DNA from: Leeuwenhoekiella sp.
Lineage (GTDB): Bacteria; Bacteroidota; Bacteroidia; Flavobacteriales; Flavobacteriaceae
Assembly (NCBI GenBank): GCA_011050015.1
Contig: DRGP01000093.1
Span: 1-46,598, forward strand
DNA length: 46,598 bases
Reading direction: 5' to 3'
Shown here: positions 34,776 through 42,506 of the stretch, piece after piece
Position numbering within the stretch: the stretch's first letter is position 1
Layout of the letters: each line of letters opens with the position of its first letter
Position numbers and translations under genes: made by a program
The notes under the pieces: model-generated
Seen by the model: only the letters and a program-made list of their open reading frames with translations
Told to the model about the DNA's origin: nothing
The model's database searches: none

Positions 34776-37277
34776 TTACTCCCCAATCCCCTGCATCATT
34801 TCCTCCATCCCACCAAAATTTAAAATAAAGGTAGAATAATAATTGTCGAAAAGATCCTTCAAATACTGTCCTAGATCAACGTGCTCAGGGTCATCTTTCC
34901 CTTCAATATTTTGCATAATTTGATAGCCCCTGTTTTTGGTAATCGTGTAAAGAAAGAGTGTGTGAAAATATACCGAAGTAAAATATTTTCGACTGGAAAA
35001 TTCCAATTGCTCTTGGTTTGGGTTTTTATATTTGGACTTGAATGTTTTCAGTACTGTACTATCCATATTTACAAAAATACGGGTTAATGTTTCGCCTTGA
35101 GCTTCAGGGATCATAACAGTTTTATAGTTGGCGTCTAAACTTGTTGCAGTCTCTACTTCTTCCCAAGAAACCTGATTTTCAGCGTTTTCATCTGGATTTT
35201 TGTACATAAAAACCAATTGCGGTAAGCCGAGATTTTCATTTTCATCTTCTTCTTTTGGCACCTTTGTTTTTGGTTTGTTTTTCTCGGCGATTTTAACCCA
35301 AAAGATTTCATCAAAATCATCACCAGGTGCAGATAGCGAAACCTTCATTTGAACACTATCTCCTACTTTCAATTCATCTTTTGGGTTCAAGGCAATTTTA
35401 ATCTTTCCTTTATTAGGGCTGCTTTTTACAATATTAAAAAGCTCTGTGGGATCTTTCGGTAATCCAGGAGCACTCCCTCCTTCGGTTTCATTAGAAGTAA
35501 TATTTAAAATTGAAATAGTCAAATCGCCAGGTTCTTCTGTTCTATCAAAATAATCATTTTCAACGTCTGTGCTAAATTTGATAGTCTTTTCACCATCCAA
35601 AGGGATTTTAGCAACCTCGGTCTTTCCATTGTTTTTGGCATCAATCTTAAATTGGGATGGAAATCTTTGTGGGTTAAAGGGAGTTTCTTCCTTTTTATTT
35701 TGATCACCTTTTTTCGTGGAACTTGGTTTTTTCTCTTTGTTTTGGAGATCAAGCTTGAATGTTTGGTTAAGAAGCTTCAAAAGATCTGAATCGAGAGGTA
35801 GATTTTTAGTAAAGTTTTTTAGTAAGTCCTTCGTATTTGAAGAAGTGTCGATATCGACCGCCTGCTTTCTTTGCTTTTCAATTTCAGCAAGGCGACCATC
35901 TTTCTTACTTAATTGACTTGCCAAATAGGATCTCAAAAACTGAGTTTCCTCTCCATCCTTTAGTCGGTCTCTGGAGGCCATAAATAATTCTTTCCGAAAG
36001 TTATAATCCAGATCGGTGCAATCTACGTGTATCAGCAAATGACTTTTGAGTAGGTTTAACTTTAAGGAACGGGTTATGAATTCCGAAGTATAGTGCCCAT
36101 GTACTTGTCCATTAAGCGAAAAAAGAACAGCCATTGAATTTTTAAAATAGCGATTCTGTATTACTTGTTTACTTCGCTTCAAATCGAAGTCGCGAATCTT
36201 TGTTTTAAAAACAAAGCAGGAGACCTTCATTTTTCCAAATTTATCATCCACAAATTCTTCCGAAAATTTATCATCCAAATAATCATCTTCCTCACTACTC
36301 AATCTTCTTTTTAAACCGAATAAGTCTTTTACAAGAACATTATTATTCGGATATCTGATTGATGTGTCTTTCGTTAGGATCGGCAAAGCAGGATGAAATA
36401 AAAATTCGTTAATGCTTTGATTTAAGTCCTGAGCAAAGCCAGAATACCCTTTTGGAAATTGATAGGAGTATAACTTTAAAACTGTTCCGGTTCTAAACGT
36501 TTCACCTTCAAGACCTAATTCCAAACCGGATGTTGGGAAGGACGCGATTTTTTCATCAAATAACAAATACTCATACCAAGTTTCTTTTGCTTGATCAGTT
36601 TCTCTTTTTGGGTGTTCGCGTATCAAGGTAAACCCGAAATCCCCTTTATTGTCAAATCTTTTAGAAGCTATTAGCTGATAACGTTTTCGGCCACAAAAAA
36701 CGATTGCGCCGCTACCTCCCATATTATATTTTCCCTGAACAAAATGGACATTGTTTTTATTTCCTCGTAAGAGGGAAAGAAATGTTGATTCAAAATCTTC
36801 TGGATGTTGACCTTCGCCATTGTCGTAAACTATTACAGAAGTTGGATAACTGTTTCTGTTATTTCGTGGACCGCGGCCATCAGCAATTATTTGGATTTCT
36901 GTGGCCTGTTTCTTTCTCTGTTTAGCCAAATCCCAGTTATGGTTGGGATAGAATTGCTCAATGGCCTCATCCATTGACTTAGGCGCTAAATTTGATTTTG
37001 GATCGATTCCAGCTTCTAAACACTTTTTTGTAAGCAAGGCATCAATCGAATTGGTGACTTTTTCAATGAGGGCACCAATTGGATTAGATTGTTGGTTTTT
37101 TACTACACCATAATTGCTATCATTCCCCCCTAAAGGCTTCCAATTCTTATCTTCAAAAATGTTTGGATAGTTAACTATAATTTCGTCTAATTTCTCTTCA
37201 TCTGGAGCTTTAAAAAGTAATTGAAAAAGGTGTTGCAAATCTGGCTTAGATTCTGAATTGGTAAAAAGATCATTCAT
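34776..37277 (-). CDS. GHKL (Hsp90/MORC-fold) ATPase
   Basis: An 833-aa protein with a Bergerat ATP-binding fold: N-box IEKVTNSIDALL (E72, N76), DNGEG at 152-156 and GKYNMGGSGA at 182-191. After the ATPase and a transducer-like domain (to about residue 450) comes a Lys-rich linker (about 500-530), a beta-rich segment and a helical C-terminus with many Tyr residues. The family outside the ATPase is not known to me. Its stop codon is 3 bp from the convergent kinase stop, so it appears to have moved as a unit with that operon. Such ATPases recur in defence islands as effectors or switches. It is 25 percent or more of the cargo and intact. Confidence 0.85.
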   Translation of the reverse strand: MNDLFTNSESKPDLQHLFQLLFKAPDEEKLDEIIVNYPNIFEDKNWKPLGGNDSNYGVVKNQQSNPIGALIEKVTNSIDALLTKKCLEAGIDPKSNLAPKSMDEAIEQFYPNHNWDLAKQRKKQATEIQIIADGRGPRNNRNSYPTSVIVYDNGEGQHPEDFESTFLSLLRGNKNNVHFVQGKYNMGGSGAIVFCGRKRYQLIASKRFDNKGDFGFTLIREHPKRETDQAKETWYEYLLFDEKIASFPTSGLELGLEGETFRTGTVLKLYSYQFPKGYSGFAQDLNQSINEFLFHPALPILTKDTSIRYPNNNVLVKDLFGLKRRLSSEEDDYLDDKFSEEFVDDKFGKMKVSCFVFKTKIRDFDLKRSKQVIQNRYFKNSMAVLFSLNGQVHGHYTSEFITRSLKLNLLKSHLLIHVDCTDLDYNFRKELFMASRDRLKDGEETQFLRSYLASQLSKKDGRLAEIEKQRKQAVDIDTSSNTKDLLKNFTKNLPLDSDLLKLLNQTFKLDLQNKEKKPSSTKKGDQNKKEETPFNPQRFPSQFKIDAKNNGKTEVAKIPLDGEKTIKFSTDVENDYFDRTEEPGDLTISILNITSNETEGGSAPGLPKDPTELFNIVKSSPNKGKIKIALNPKDELKVGDSVQMKVSLSAPGDDFDEIFWVKIAEKNKPKTKVPKEEDENENLGLPQLVFMYKNPDENAENQVSWEEVETATSLDANYKTVMIPEAQGETLTRIFVNMDSTVLKTFKSKYKNPNQEQLEFSSRKYFTSVYFHTLFLYTITKNRGYQIMQNIEGKDDPEHVDLGQYLKDLFDNYYSTFILNFGGMEEMMQGIGE

Positions 37278-37314
37278 AAGAAAAATTGATTTTCAATACT
37301 ATCAATTTTTTCTT
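37278..37314 (-). promoter_or_regulatory. Inverted repeat touching the start codon of the GHKL ATPase gene
   Basis: AAGAAAAATTGAT (37278-37290) pairs with ATCAATTTTTTCTT (37301-37314), with one bulged base and a 10-nt spacer. It begins immediately next to the ATG. It could be an operator or an RNA hairpin that hides the start. Confidence 0.5.
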
Positions 37315-37388
37315 AAAAATCATAGATAATGATAATTTTTTTGATTTTGATTTTCAAACCATTGCTATTGAATATTGTATCAGGTTTC

Positions 37389-38073
37389 TTAAAACGGCTC
37401 CTCATAATTCTGATCGTTGTTAAACTTAACCCTACTCCGACCCCAATCGCCGGGATGGGCCATTGGTTTTGATTTAGGCTCTTTTTTTATTTCATCGGCC
37501 TTTATTATCCAACTTTTCGCACAGGCCTGCCAATCTTCAATGAGATATTTCCCGCCCATCTTCCAACCTACGGCCTCATAGTACCAAAAGAATTTTTTCC
37601 CTCACTCACCGGCCATTTTCGCCCTTTAAAATACTCGACCACCACTTGTTCATTTTTTGGACTAGATCGTTTAGAGCTGTTTATATGTTTTATATTATGT
37701 TTGTTTAAAGAGGCCAATTTTTGGACAAGTGGTTGTTCATTTTCTGGTTGACCCAAGTCCATTTTTTGGTCAACTCTGGCACAAAAATGGACATTCTGAT
37801 CTTTGACCCTCGGGCGGGGTCATGGGATGGTCGGTAATCCAGATAACCGTAGGCATTCAGTTCGACCATCCGTTTATGATAGGTGGTCTTTGAGCGTATC
37901 TTTGCTAGGCGCATTACCTCGCTGCCACTGACCGCGAAAAACTCCGGGAAGCGCTGGCTGTTCCAAAGTTCGAAGAATGCAAGGTAAAGGCTACTGTGGA
38001 CAGCGGTGATCCTGCCGTCCCCTCTAAATCTTGAAAATGCCCCGTTGAGCTGTGTGATATAGTTGACCTCCAT
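37389..38073 (-). pseudogene. Mobile-element HTH/replication-type gene broken by two frameshifts
   Basis: The N-terminal part (38073 to about 37768, MEVNYITQLNGAFSRFRGDG, then a winged-helix-like SEVMRLAKIRSKTTYHKRMV) is a protein found next to bfmA/btgA in Flavobacteriia mobile elements. The reading then moves to a second frame (QPENEQPLVQKLASLN, VVEYFKGRKWPVSE) and to a third (FFWYYEAVGWKMGGKYLIED, ending NYEEPF). Both breaks fall at runs of six A (plus-strand T runs 37762-37767 and 37593-37598), and adding one A at each restores a single frame of about 228 aa. It is probably a decaying gene; slippage at the A runs is a less likely alternative. Confidence 0.75.
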
Positions 38074-38075
38074 AG

Positions 38076-38465
38076 TTATGAGTTTTGATTGTTTTCCGTT
38101 GATTTTAAAGATTCTTGGATATCCTCCGGCTTCTTTTCCACCATCAGAGATTTCTTTTTGGGCTCGGCCGCTTCAAATAGCGATTGCATCATAGCGGCCG
38201 TCGGTCTGGTCTGCGTCCTTTCGATATCCTTTAAAATGGCGATAACGCTATTGATCCTCTTTTTGACCAGGCTTTCCAAAGTCCGCACCTGTGGCTCGAT
38301 AGATTCGCCCGGTGATATCCCGTTGGCCTCAAAAAACTCCAACATGGCAAGCAGTGTCATGGACTGGAACCTGGAGATCGACCGGGAATATCCCCTGAAT
38401 TTCTTGGCCACGGATCTCTTGATGCTCAGGCTCTCGAACCGTTCCTTTTTATATTTCTTATCCAT
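38076..38465 (-). CDS. BfmA/BtgA-family mobilisation protein
   Basis: A 129-aa basic protein with SLSIKRSVAKKFRGYSRSIS (about 13-32) and SMTLLAMLEFFEANGISP (about 35-52), the ribbon-helix-helix-like pattern of BfmA/BtgA proteins that bind oriT in Bacteroides mobilisable elements. The C-terminal half is a coiled, charged segment ending in Gln/Ser/Asn. The partner relaxase (BfmB/BtgB) is not encoded nearby. It lies 2 bp upstream of the broken gene on the same strand and has a repeated 16-bp motif at its start. Confidence 0.8.
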   Translation of the reverse strand: MDKKYKKERFESLSIKRSVAKKFRGYSRSISRFQSMTLLAMLEFFEANGISPGESIEPQVRTLESLVKKRINSVIAILKDIERTQTRPTAAMMQSLFEAAEPKKKSLMVEKKPEDIQESLKSTENNQNS

Positions 38466-38522
38466 TTTTTCGTGAAAAATTTGTTGATTTTACTGGGCTG
38501 AGGCCGTTTTTTCGTGAAAAAT
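38465..38522 (-). repeat. Two 16-bp repeats at the bfmA-like start, 42 bp apart
   Basis: TTTTTTCGTGAAAAAT occurs at 38465-38480 and 38507-38522. Each is a near-palindrome (TTTTTC..GAAAAA). Likely a binding site of the mobilisation protein itself (autoregulation or part of oriT). Confidence 0.65.
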
Positions 38523-39254
38523 CACCTGACCAAAACGATGGCAACTAAGTCAATCGCTTTTAAATCATTGAATAACAATGTTTTGAAAAGGAACAGAATA
38601 TGGAAACGCGGCGCAGCCCGTTACCCTCTTGCTACTCCTTTTTCGTCCCACTCAGGCGGGACGAAAACTTCGTTCAATTTGGCTGGGCGCCAATTGCTTT
38701 TTTTTCGGAACAACATATTCCGGCCTGTAAAAAAATAGATGGTACAGCTATCAGCGAAAGTCAAAAATGGGATAGCTATATAAAATTATGTGTATTGTAA
38801 TTCAGCAATCTAAGATACATATTTTTTTAGAATATCCCACCCCCCTTTCATTTTGAACACTTCTCCAATAATTCTTTACTTTTGAGTGATTTACTTATTA
38901 TATCCCGAGCGTTTTCCTTTTGGCACCACGCCTTTTTTGATGTTTCTGTATGATCTCGCGCTGTCCCGCTTTTGATTTACTTCCCATAGCGCCCTCGCCG
39001 TTACCTTTTTGTTGCGGGACATTTCCAACATTTAAAATTGTGGAGGACGTATAAAAGGTGCGAGGGACGAGCCCGGTTATGCCGTTCGTTCAACTTTTAA
39101 ATGTTGGTTCTTTGCAGACCAAAAAAGGGAAGTGCGGAGAGGGTGGAGGTGGTATTTCCTAAAAGACTTTCGGGAAGTCCAGAAACATGGGGTGCGGGGT
39201 CAAATCTTTGAATGAAATCGAGTTTTCCGATCCTGTTTTACTTTAGAACCACAA
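38523..39254. other. 730-bp non-coding part of the mobility module, possible oriT
   Basis: GC-richer than the cargo. Small frames exist, for example a basic 43-aa frame on the minus strand (38891-39022, MSRNKKVTARALWEVNQKRD...) that may be a remnant of a mobility gene, but nothing I can support as a gene. The hairpin at 38642-38669 is the main structure. Position beside bfmA makes this the best place for an origin of transfer. Confidence 0.45.
38642..38669. repeat. 10-bp perfect inverted repeat, candidate oriT hairpin
   Basis: TTTTCGTCCC (38642-38651) and GGGACGAAAA (38660-38669) with an 8-nt loop. No T run follows on either strand, so it is not a usual terminator. Its closeness to the bfmA-like gene suggests a transfer-origin structure. 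Confidence 0.5.
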
Positions 39255-40421
39255 CTACCTACCTTTAAGTATAGGCTCCTTTTGTTTCAAAATATCCATA
39301 TCCGTACTGATCTTGGTGTCCAGGACCTTAACATATAGCTGTGTGGTCTTTAAAGAGGTATGCCCAAGCATTTTGCTCACCGTTTCTATGGGAACGCCAC
39401 GGGAAAGAGTGACTGTCGTTGCAAAGGTGTGCCGGGCCAAGTGCGTGGTAAGGTGCTTTTTTATCCCGCAGACCGCCGTAATCTCCTTGAGGTACGCGTT
39501 TGATTTTTGATTGCTGAATACCGGAAGCAGTGTTTTGCCGGCAACCACTTCGGGATGGTTTTCATATTTGGTAAGAATGCCATCAGCCGTATCTAGGATT
39601 GGGATGCTACTCAGCGTATTGGTTTTTTTACGTTTTATCTTTATCCAGCGCTCCCCGTTGAGCCCCATCACAATGTCGTCCTTTGATAGCCGGTTCACAT
39701 CGGCATAGGCCAAACCGGTAAAGCAACAGAACAGGAATATATCGCGCACAAGATCGAGCCGGTCAATGTCAAATTCCTTGGCGACCATAATATTCAGTTC
39801 CGAAGCGGTCAGGAATTTGCGCTCTTTTGTCCGCCAGTTCGATTTCCAATGAAAGAACGGATCCCGGTCGACCCATTGGTTAGCATAGGCGATGCGCATG
39901 ATCTTTTTGAAGTTTACGATATATTTCGTCGTTGTATTGTGGCTGCACTCCTTTTCAGATTTCATGTAATGCTCAAAGCCGGAGATAAACTGATAGTCCA
40001 CTTCACGGACGGGGATATCCTTTTTCTGCATAGAAAATTGGATATAGCTCGCAAGATGCCTTTTACAGGCCTCGTAGCGCGTCAGGGTGCCTTTTGAATA
40101 TCCTTTGCCAACAAGAGACCTTATTTTGTCATTGTGCTCTGTAAAGATCGCTAAGAGCATTTTCTGTTCCGCACGAGCATATCATGTATCTCATAAATGC
40201 GGGTGCGTATGTCGTCAAGATGGCGGTTTATCATCTTTCCCTCCGCGCTTGAACCCGGAATTTTTCCAAGTTTGGAATTCCATTTTTGAGCGGTCGTGTG
40301 CTGGGGTCGAAAACTCGCTACGCCTTTGATCTACTGTGATGCGGGCATAAATTGTTGGGAGGTTTGTCGATTTGTTTCCCCTATTTCTAAGAAAAAACAA
40401 GATTGAGAAGGTGGAATACAT
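39255..40421 (-). pseudogene. Tyrosine recombinase (integrase) with two compensating frameshifts
   Basis: The C-terminal 301 aa (from 40160) contain a SAM-like core-binding domain and the catalytic domain: HLARHTF (His and Arg of box II), LGHTSLKTTQLY (His and the Tyr nucleophile), and TGLAYADV where box I Arg is absent, as in several Bacteroidetes integrases. The N-terminal arm domain starts at 40421 (MYSTFSILFFLRNRGNK, ITVDQRRSEFST) but shifts frame at an A5 tract (plus-strand T run 40283-40287), continues as KWNSKLGKIPGSSAEGKMIN and HLDDIRTRIYEIHDMLV, and shifts back near 40169. One extra and one missing base explain it. The intact part lacks the arm-binding domain, so integration is probably impaired. 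It lies next to the attachment site. Confidence 0.8.
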
Positions 40422-40525
40422 ATCTTTTTGGCTTTAAATTCGCCAAATAAGGTACGATATTTTCTTTTTATAAATGTTAAATAAATCGCGCAAACCTCTA
40501 TAATTTAACAATTTGCAGGTGTTCT

Positions 40526-40571
40526 GGTGAACGTTTTTCTTGCAAAGGCGGCGTCCACCGAAACGTTCACC
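40526..40571. repeat. Inverted repeat, candidate integrase arm sites (right end)
   Basis: GGTGAACGTTT (40526-40536) and AAACGTTCACC (40561-40571) are perfect 11-bp inverted copies. The second copy extends to CACCGAAACGTTCACC, matched with one change at the left end (24283-24298). Confidence 0.55.
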
Positions 40572-40614
40572 TTTTATATGGCATTATATGCCTTTATATG
40601 ACACTAAATAAAAT

Positions 40615-40650
40615 AAAAAACCCTGTAAATCATATGATTTACAGGGTTTT
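40615..40650 (-). terminator. Terminator after tRNA-Asp, supplied by the element
   Basis: A perfect 26-nt palindromic hairpin (40621-40646, CCCTGTAAATCAT half-site) flanked by A6 and T4, working as a terminator on the minus strand. It replaces the displaced original at 24148-24183 and is similar to it. Confidence 0.75.
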
Positions 40651-40672
40651 AACGCTATTTGGAATATCTCCT

Positions 40673-40696
40673 AGCGGTCTGGACGGGACTCGAACC
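40673..40696 (-). repeat. Right attachment repeat (inside tRNA-Asp 3' end)
   Basis: 24 bp identical to 24205-24228. It overlaps the last 22 bases of the intact tRNA gene, so the insertion rebuilt the tRNA. Confidence 0.88.
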
Positions 40697-40748
40697 CGCG
40701 ACCCCATGCGTGACAGGCATGTATTCTAACCAACTGAACTACCAGACC
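40675..40748 (-). tRNA. tRNA-Asp (GTC)
   Basis: A 74-nt cloverleaf on the minus strand. The acceptor stem is GGTCTGG/CCAGACC with discriminator G; the D arm has AGTTCAGTTGGTTAG; the anticodon stem-loop ATGCCTGTCACGCAT has anticodon GTC; the T arm has GGGTTCGAGTCCC. CCA is not encoded (GCT follows). It is the insertion target of the element on its left. Confidence 0.97.
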
Positions 40749-40854
40749 AAAAATTTGAAAATGCAAGAAAGCGCTCAGGGCTGTTACTTTCTTGCGGGTG
40801 CAAATATAGCGCCTTTTTTAAAGTAGGCAAACTATTTTCACAAAAAATTTTGGC

Positions 40855-41784
40855 TTACAAAAATTTGCGCCTTTCTACTAGAAAAGCTGTTAATATTGGG
40901 GCAAATCCTCTATTAATATCTGCAGGTACATACGTAATATTATATTGGGCGCAGCGTAGTTTTAAAGCCTCAAAATAATCGGATACTGCCCGCTTATAAT
41001 TCGTTTTGACCGTATCTGCATATATATTGATAAAATTGCCCGTCTCCATATCTACAAAACGTTTTGGAGCATTATCAAAATCAAAGTTGAGTTCCTTATC
41101 ACCATCATAGGTGTGAAAAAGGATTACTTCATGCTTATTATATTTGAGGTGCTGCAAGGCTTCAAAAATACGATTCTGTTCTATTTCATTCTGAAAAAGA
41201 TCACTGAACAGAAAGACAAGCGATCTTCGTTTAAGCTTTTCAGCAATAAGATGCAGATTGGCATAAGTTTCAGTTTGAACCTGCTCCTGTTGATCCGTCA
41301 ATGTCTTATTCAGTTGATCAAGCAACATGTGACGGTGACGGTCACTCCCTTTTTCTGGGGCATAATATTCAAATTCTTCACCATAAATGCTCAGGCCTAC
41401 TGCGTCGCGCTGTTTTTTCATAAGATGCATTATAGCAGCCGAAGCAAGTACCGCAAACGCCATTTTATTGGGCGCATTGAGATTTACCTCCTTCAGCTTC
41501 GGGTAATGCATAGAACTACTGTTGTCAAGTATTACATGACAACGCAGATTGGTTTCTTCCTCGTAACGCTTTGTGTAAAGCTTGTCGGTACGGGCATAAA
41601 GCTTCCAGTCTATGTGCTTTGTGCCCTCTCCCTTATTGTACACTTTATGTTCGGCAAATTCAGCAGAAAAACCATGAAAGGGACTTTTATGCATCCCAGA
41701 TATAAAACCTTCCACCACCTGTCCCGCCAGCAATTCTAAATTATTGAATCCCGAAATACTGTTGAGCTGCGCCTGAAAGTCCAT
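40855..41784 (-). CDS. DUF58 (vWA-like) protein
   Basis: A 309-aa cytoplasmic protein of the DUF58 family. It has the signature around residues 54-72 (GEGTKHIDWKLYARTDKLY), followed by a von Willebrand A-like domain with CHVILDNSSSMHYP (DxSxS metal site, about residues 84-97). In Bacteroidetes such genes usually accompany a MoxR AAA ATPase and BatA-like proteins; neither is in the window. Role: probably a chaperone-like metal-dependent factor, not defined. It starts 43 bp downstream of the clpP stop on the same strand. Confidence 0.88.
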   Translation of the reverse strand: MDFQAQLNSISGFNNLELLAGQVVEGFISGMHKSPFHGFSAEFAEHKVYNKGEGTKHIDWKLYARTDKLYTKRYEEETNLRCHVILDNSSSMHYPKLKEVNLNAPNKMAFAVLASAAIMHLMKKQRDAVGLSIYGEEFEYYAPEKGSDRHRHMLLDQLNKTLTDQQEQVQTETYANLHLIAEKLKRRSLVFLFSDLFQNEIEQNRIFEALQHLKYNKHEVILFHTYDGDKELNFDFDNAPKRFVDMETGNFINIYADTVKTNYKRAVSDYFEALKLRCAQYNITYVPADINRGFAPILTAFLVERRKFL

Positions 41785-41827
41785 AGTGATTATGTTTGAT
41801 TACCCCATAATAAAAGAGTTCTCACGC

Positions 41828-42373
41828 TTATTGAACGCCGTCTACAATGCCGTACTCTACAGATTCTTCCGCACTCATCCAGTGGTCACGGTTAAAGTCC
41901 TTCATCACTTTTTCAAATTTCTGCCCACAGTTTTTGGCCAGTATCTCCGCACTCAATTCTTTGGTTTTTAAAATTTCCTGAGCGGTAATCTCTATATCAC
42001 TGGCCTGACCACGCGCACCACCACTGGGCTGGTGTATCATCACCCGGGCATGTGGTTGTATAAAGCGTCTACCCTTTGCGCCTACTGAAAGCAAAATACT
42101 TCCCATGCTGGCCGCAAGACCGGTACATATGGTAGAAACCGGACTCTTTAATGATTTAATCGTGTCGTAGATAGAAAATCCGGCGGTTACATAACCACCG
42201 GGACTATTGATGTAAAACTGTATCTCATCGTTGCCCACGGCGTCCAGATATAATAAACGATCTACTACATGCTTTGCGCTCTTATCATCAACTTGCCCCC
42301 ATAAAAACACTTTGCGGCCTTCTAATAAAGTAGCGTCTATTAAATCCTGTGGTTTTGTTTTCTTGTTTTCCAT
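41828..42373 (-). CDS. clpP: ATP-dependent Clp protease proteolytic subunit
   Basis: A 181-aa serine protease subunit. The catalytic triad is visible: Ser89 in GLAASMGS, His114 in MIHQPSGG and Asp163 in NRDHWMS. It has INSPGGYVTAGFSIYD, typical of ClpP. It forms a 14-mer with ClpX or ClpA/C to degrade unfolded or tagged proteins in the cytoplasm. It is slightly shorter than the usual 193-224 aa because no long propeptide is present. Bacteroidetes often have two ClpP genes; which one this is cannot be told, and no clpX or tig is adjacent. Confidence 0.93.
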   Translation of the reverse strand: MENKKTKPQDLIDATLLEGRKVFLWGQVDDKSAKHVVDRLLYLDAVGNDEIQFYINSPGGYVTAGFSIYDTIKSLKSPVSTICTGLAASMGSILLSVGAKGRRFIQPHARVMIHQPSGGARGQASDIEITAQEILKTKELSAEILAKNCGQKFEKVMKDFNRDHWMSAEESVEYGIVDGVQ

Positions 42374-42453
42374 AATATATATTCTTCGATAGCAATTTTT
42401 GCCTTGGAGCTATTTCTATCTATTTTTCTTATTGTTTATTTATGTACTAAAAT

Positions 42454-42482
42454 AAAAAAGGCCTGGCTTTGCGCCAAACCTT
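42454..42482 (-). terminator. Terminator after trxA
   Basis: On the minus strand a 10-bp stem with two G-U pairs (AAGGTTTGGC/GCCAGGCCTT, loop GCAAA) is followed by six T. It lies 25 bp past the trxA stop. Confidence 0.7.
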
Positions 42483-42506
42483 TATCTTAATATTCTTTAA
42501 TATTGA

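Larger units (their letters stand above)
24205..40672. mobile_element. Integrated element of about 16.5 kb in the tRNA-Asp 3' end
   Basis: An exact 24-bp direct repeat (24205-24228 and 40673-40696) matches the 3' end of the tRNA-Asp gene; the full tRNA remains only at the right end. Between them lie a tyrosine integrase next to the tRNA, a BfmA/BtgA mobilisation gene, a Bacteroidetes mobile-element gene, and cargo genes that look like defence functions. This is the classic structure of an integrative mobilisable element or genomic island. Cargo at 27-37 kb is visibly more AT-rich than the mobility module at 37.4-40.3 kb, so the island is mosaic. No relaxase, coupling protein or conjugation genes are seen. 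Confidence 0.88.

Noticed and set aside
27486-37277. BREX or Dnd assignment of the defence-like cluster
   Set aside because: No methyltransferase (PglX), phosphatase (PglZ), Lon-like protease, DndB, DndD or DndE is present; only the PP-loop protein is shared with Dnd.
38089-38475. 128-aa plus-strand frame
   Set aside because: Exactly antisense to the recognisable BfmA/BtgA-like gene, with no family features of its own.
38600-38800. 66-aa plus-strand frame in the mobility region
   Set aside because: It spans the 38642-38669 hairpin, has no recognisable features and no partner genes; a chance frame in GC-richer non-coding DNA is more likely.
24205-40696. Prophage interpretation of the island
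   Set aside because: No capsid, terminase, portal, tail or lysis genes are seen; the mobility genes are of the mobilisable-element type.
24205-40696. Insertion sequences or transposons within the island
   Set aside because: No transposase frame and no terminal inverted repeats with target duplications were found.
41113-41739. 208-aa plus-strand frame with hydrophobic stretches
   Set aside because: Lies antisense inside the DUF58 gene; composition follows from the complementary strand.
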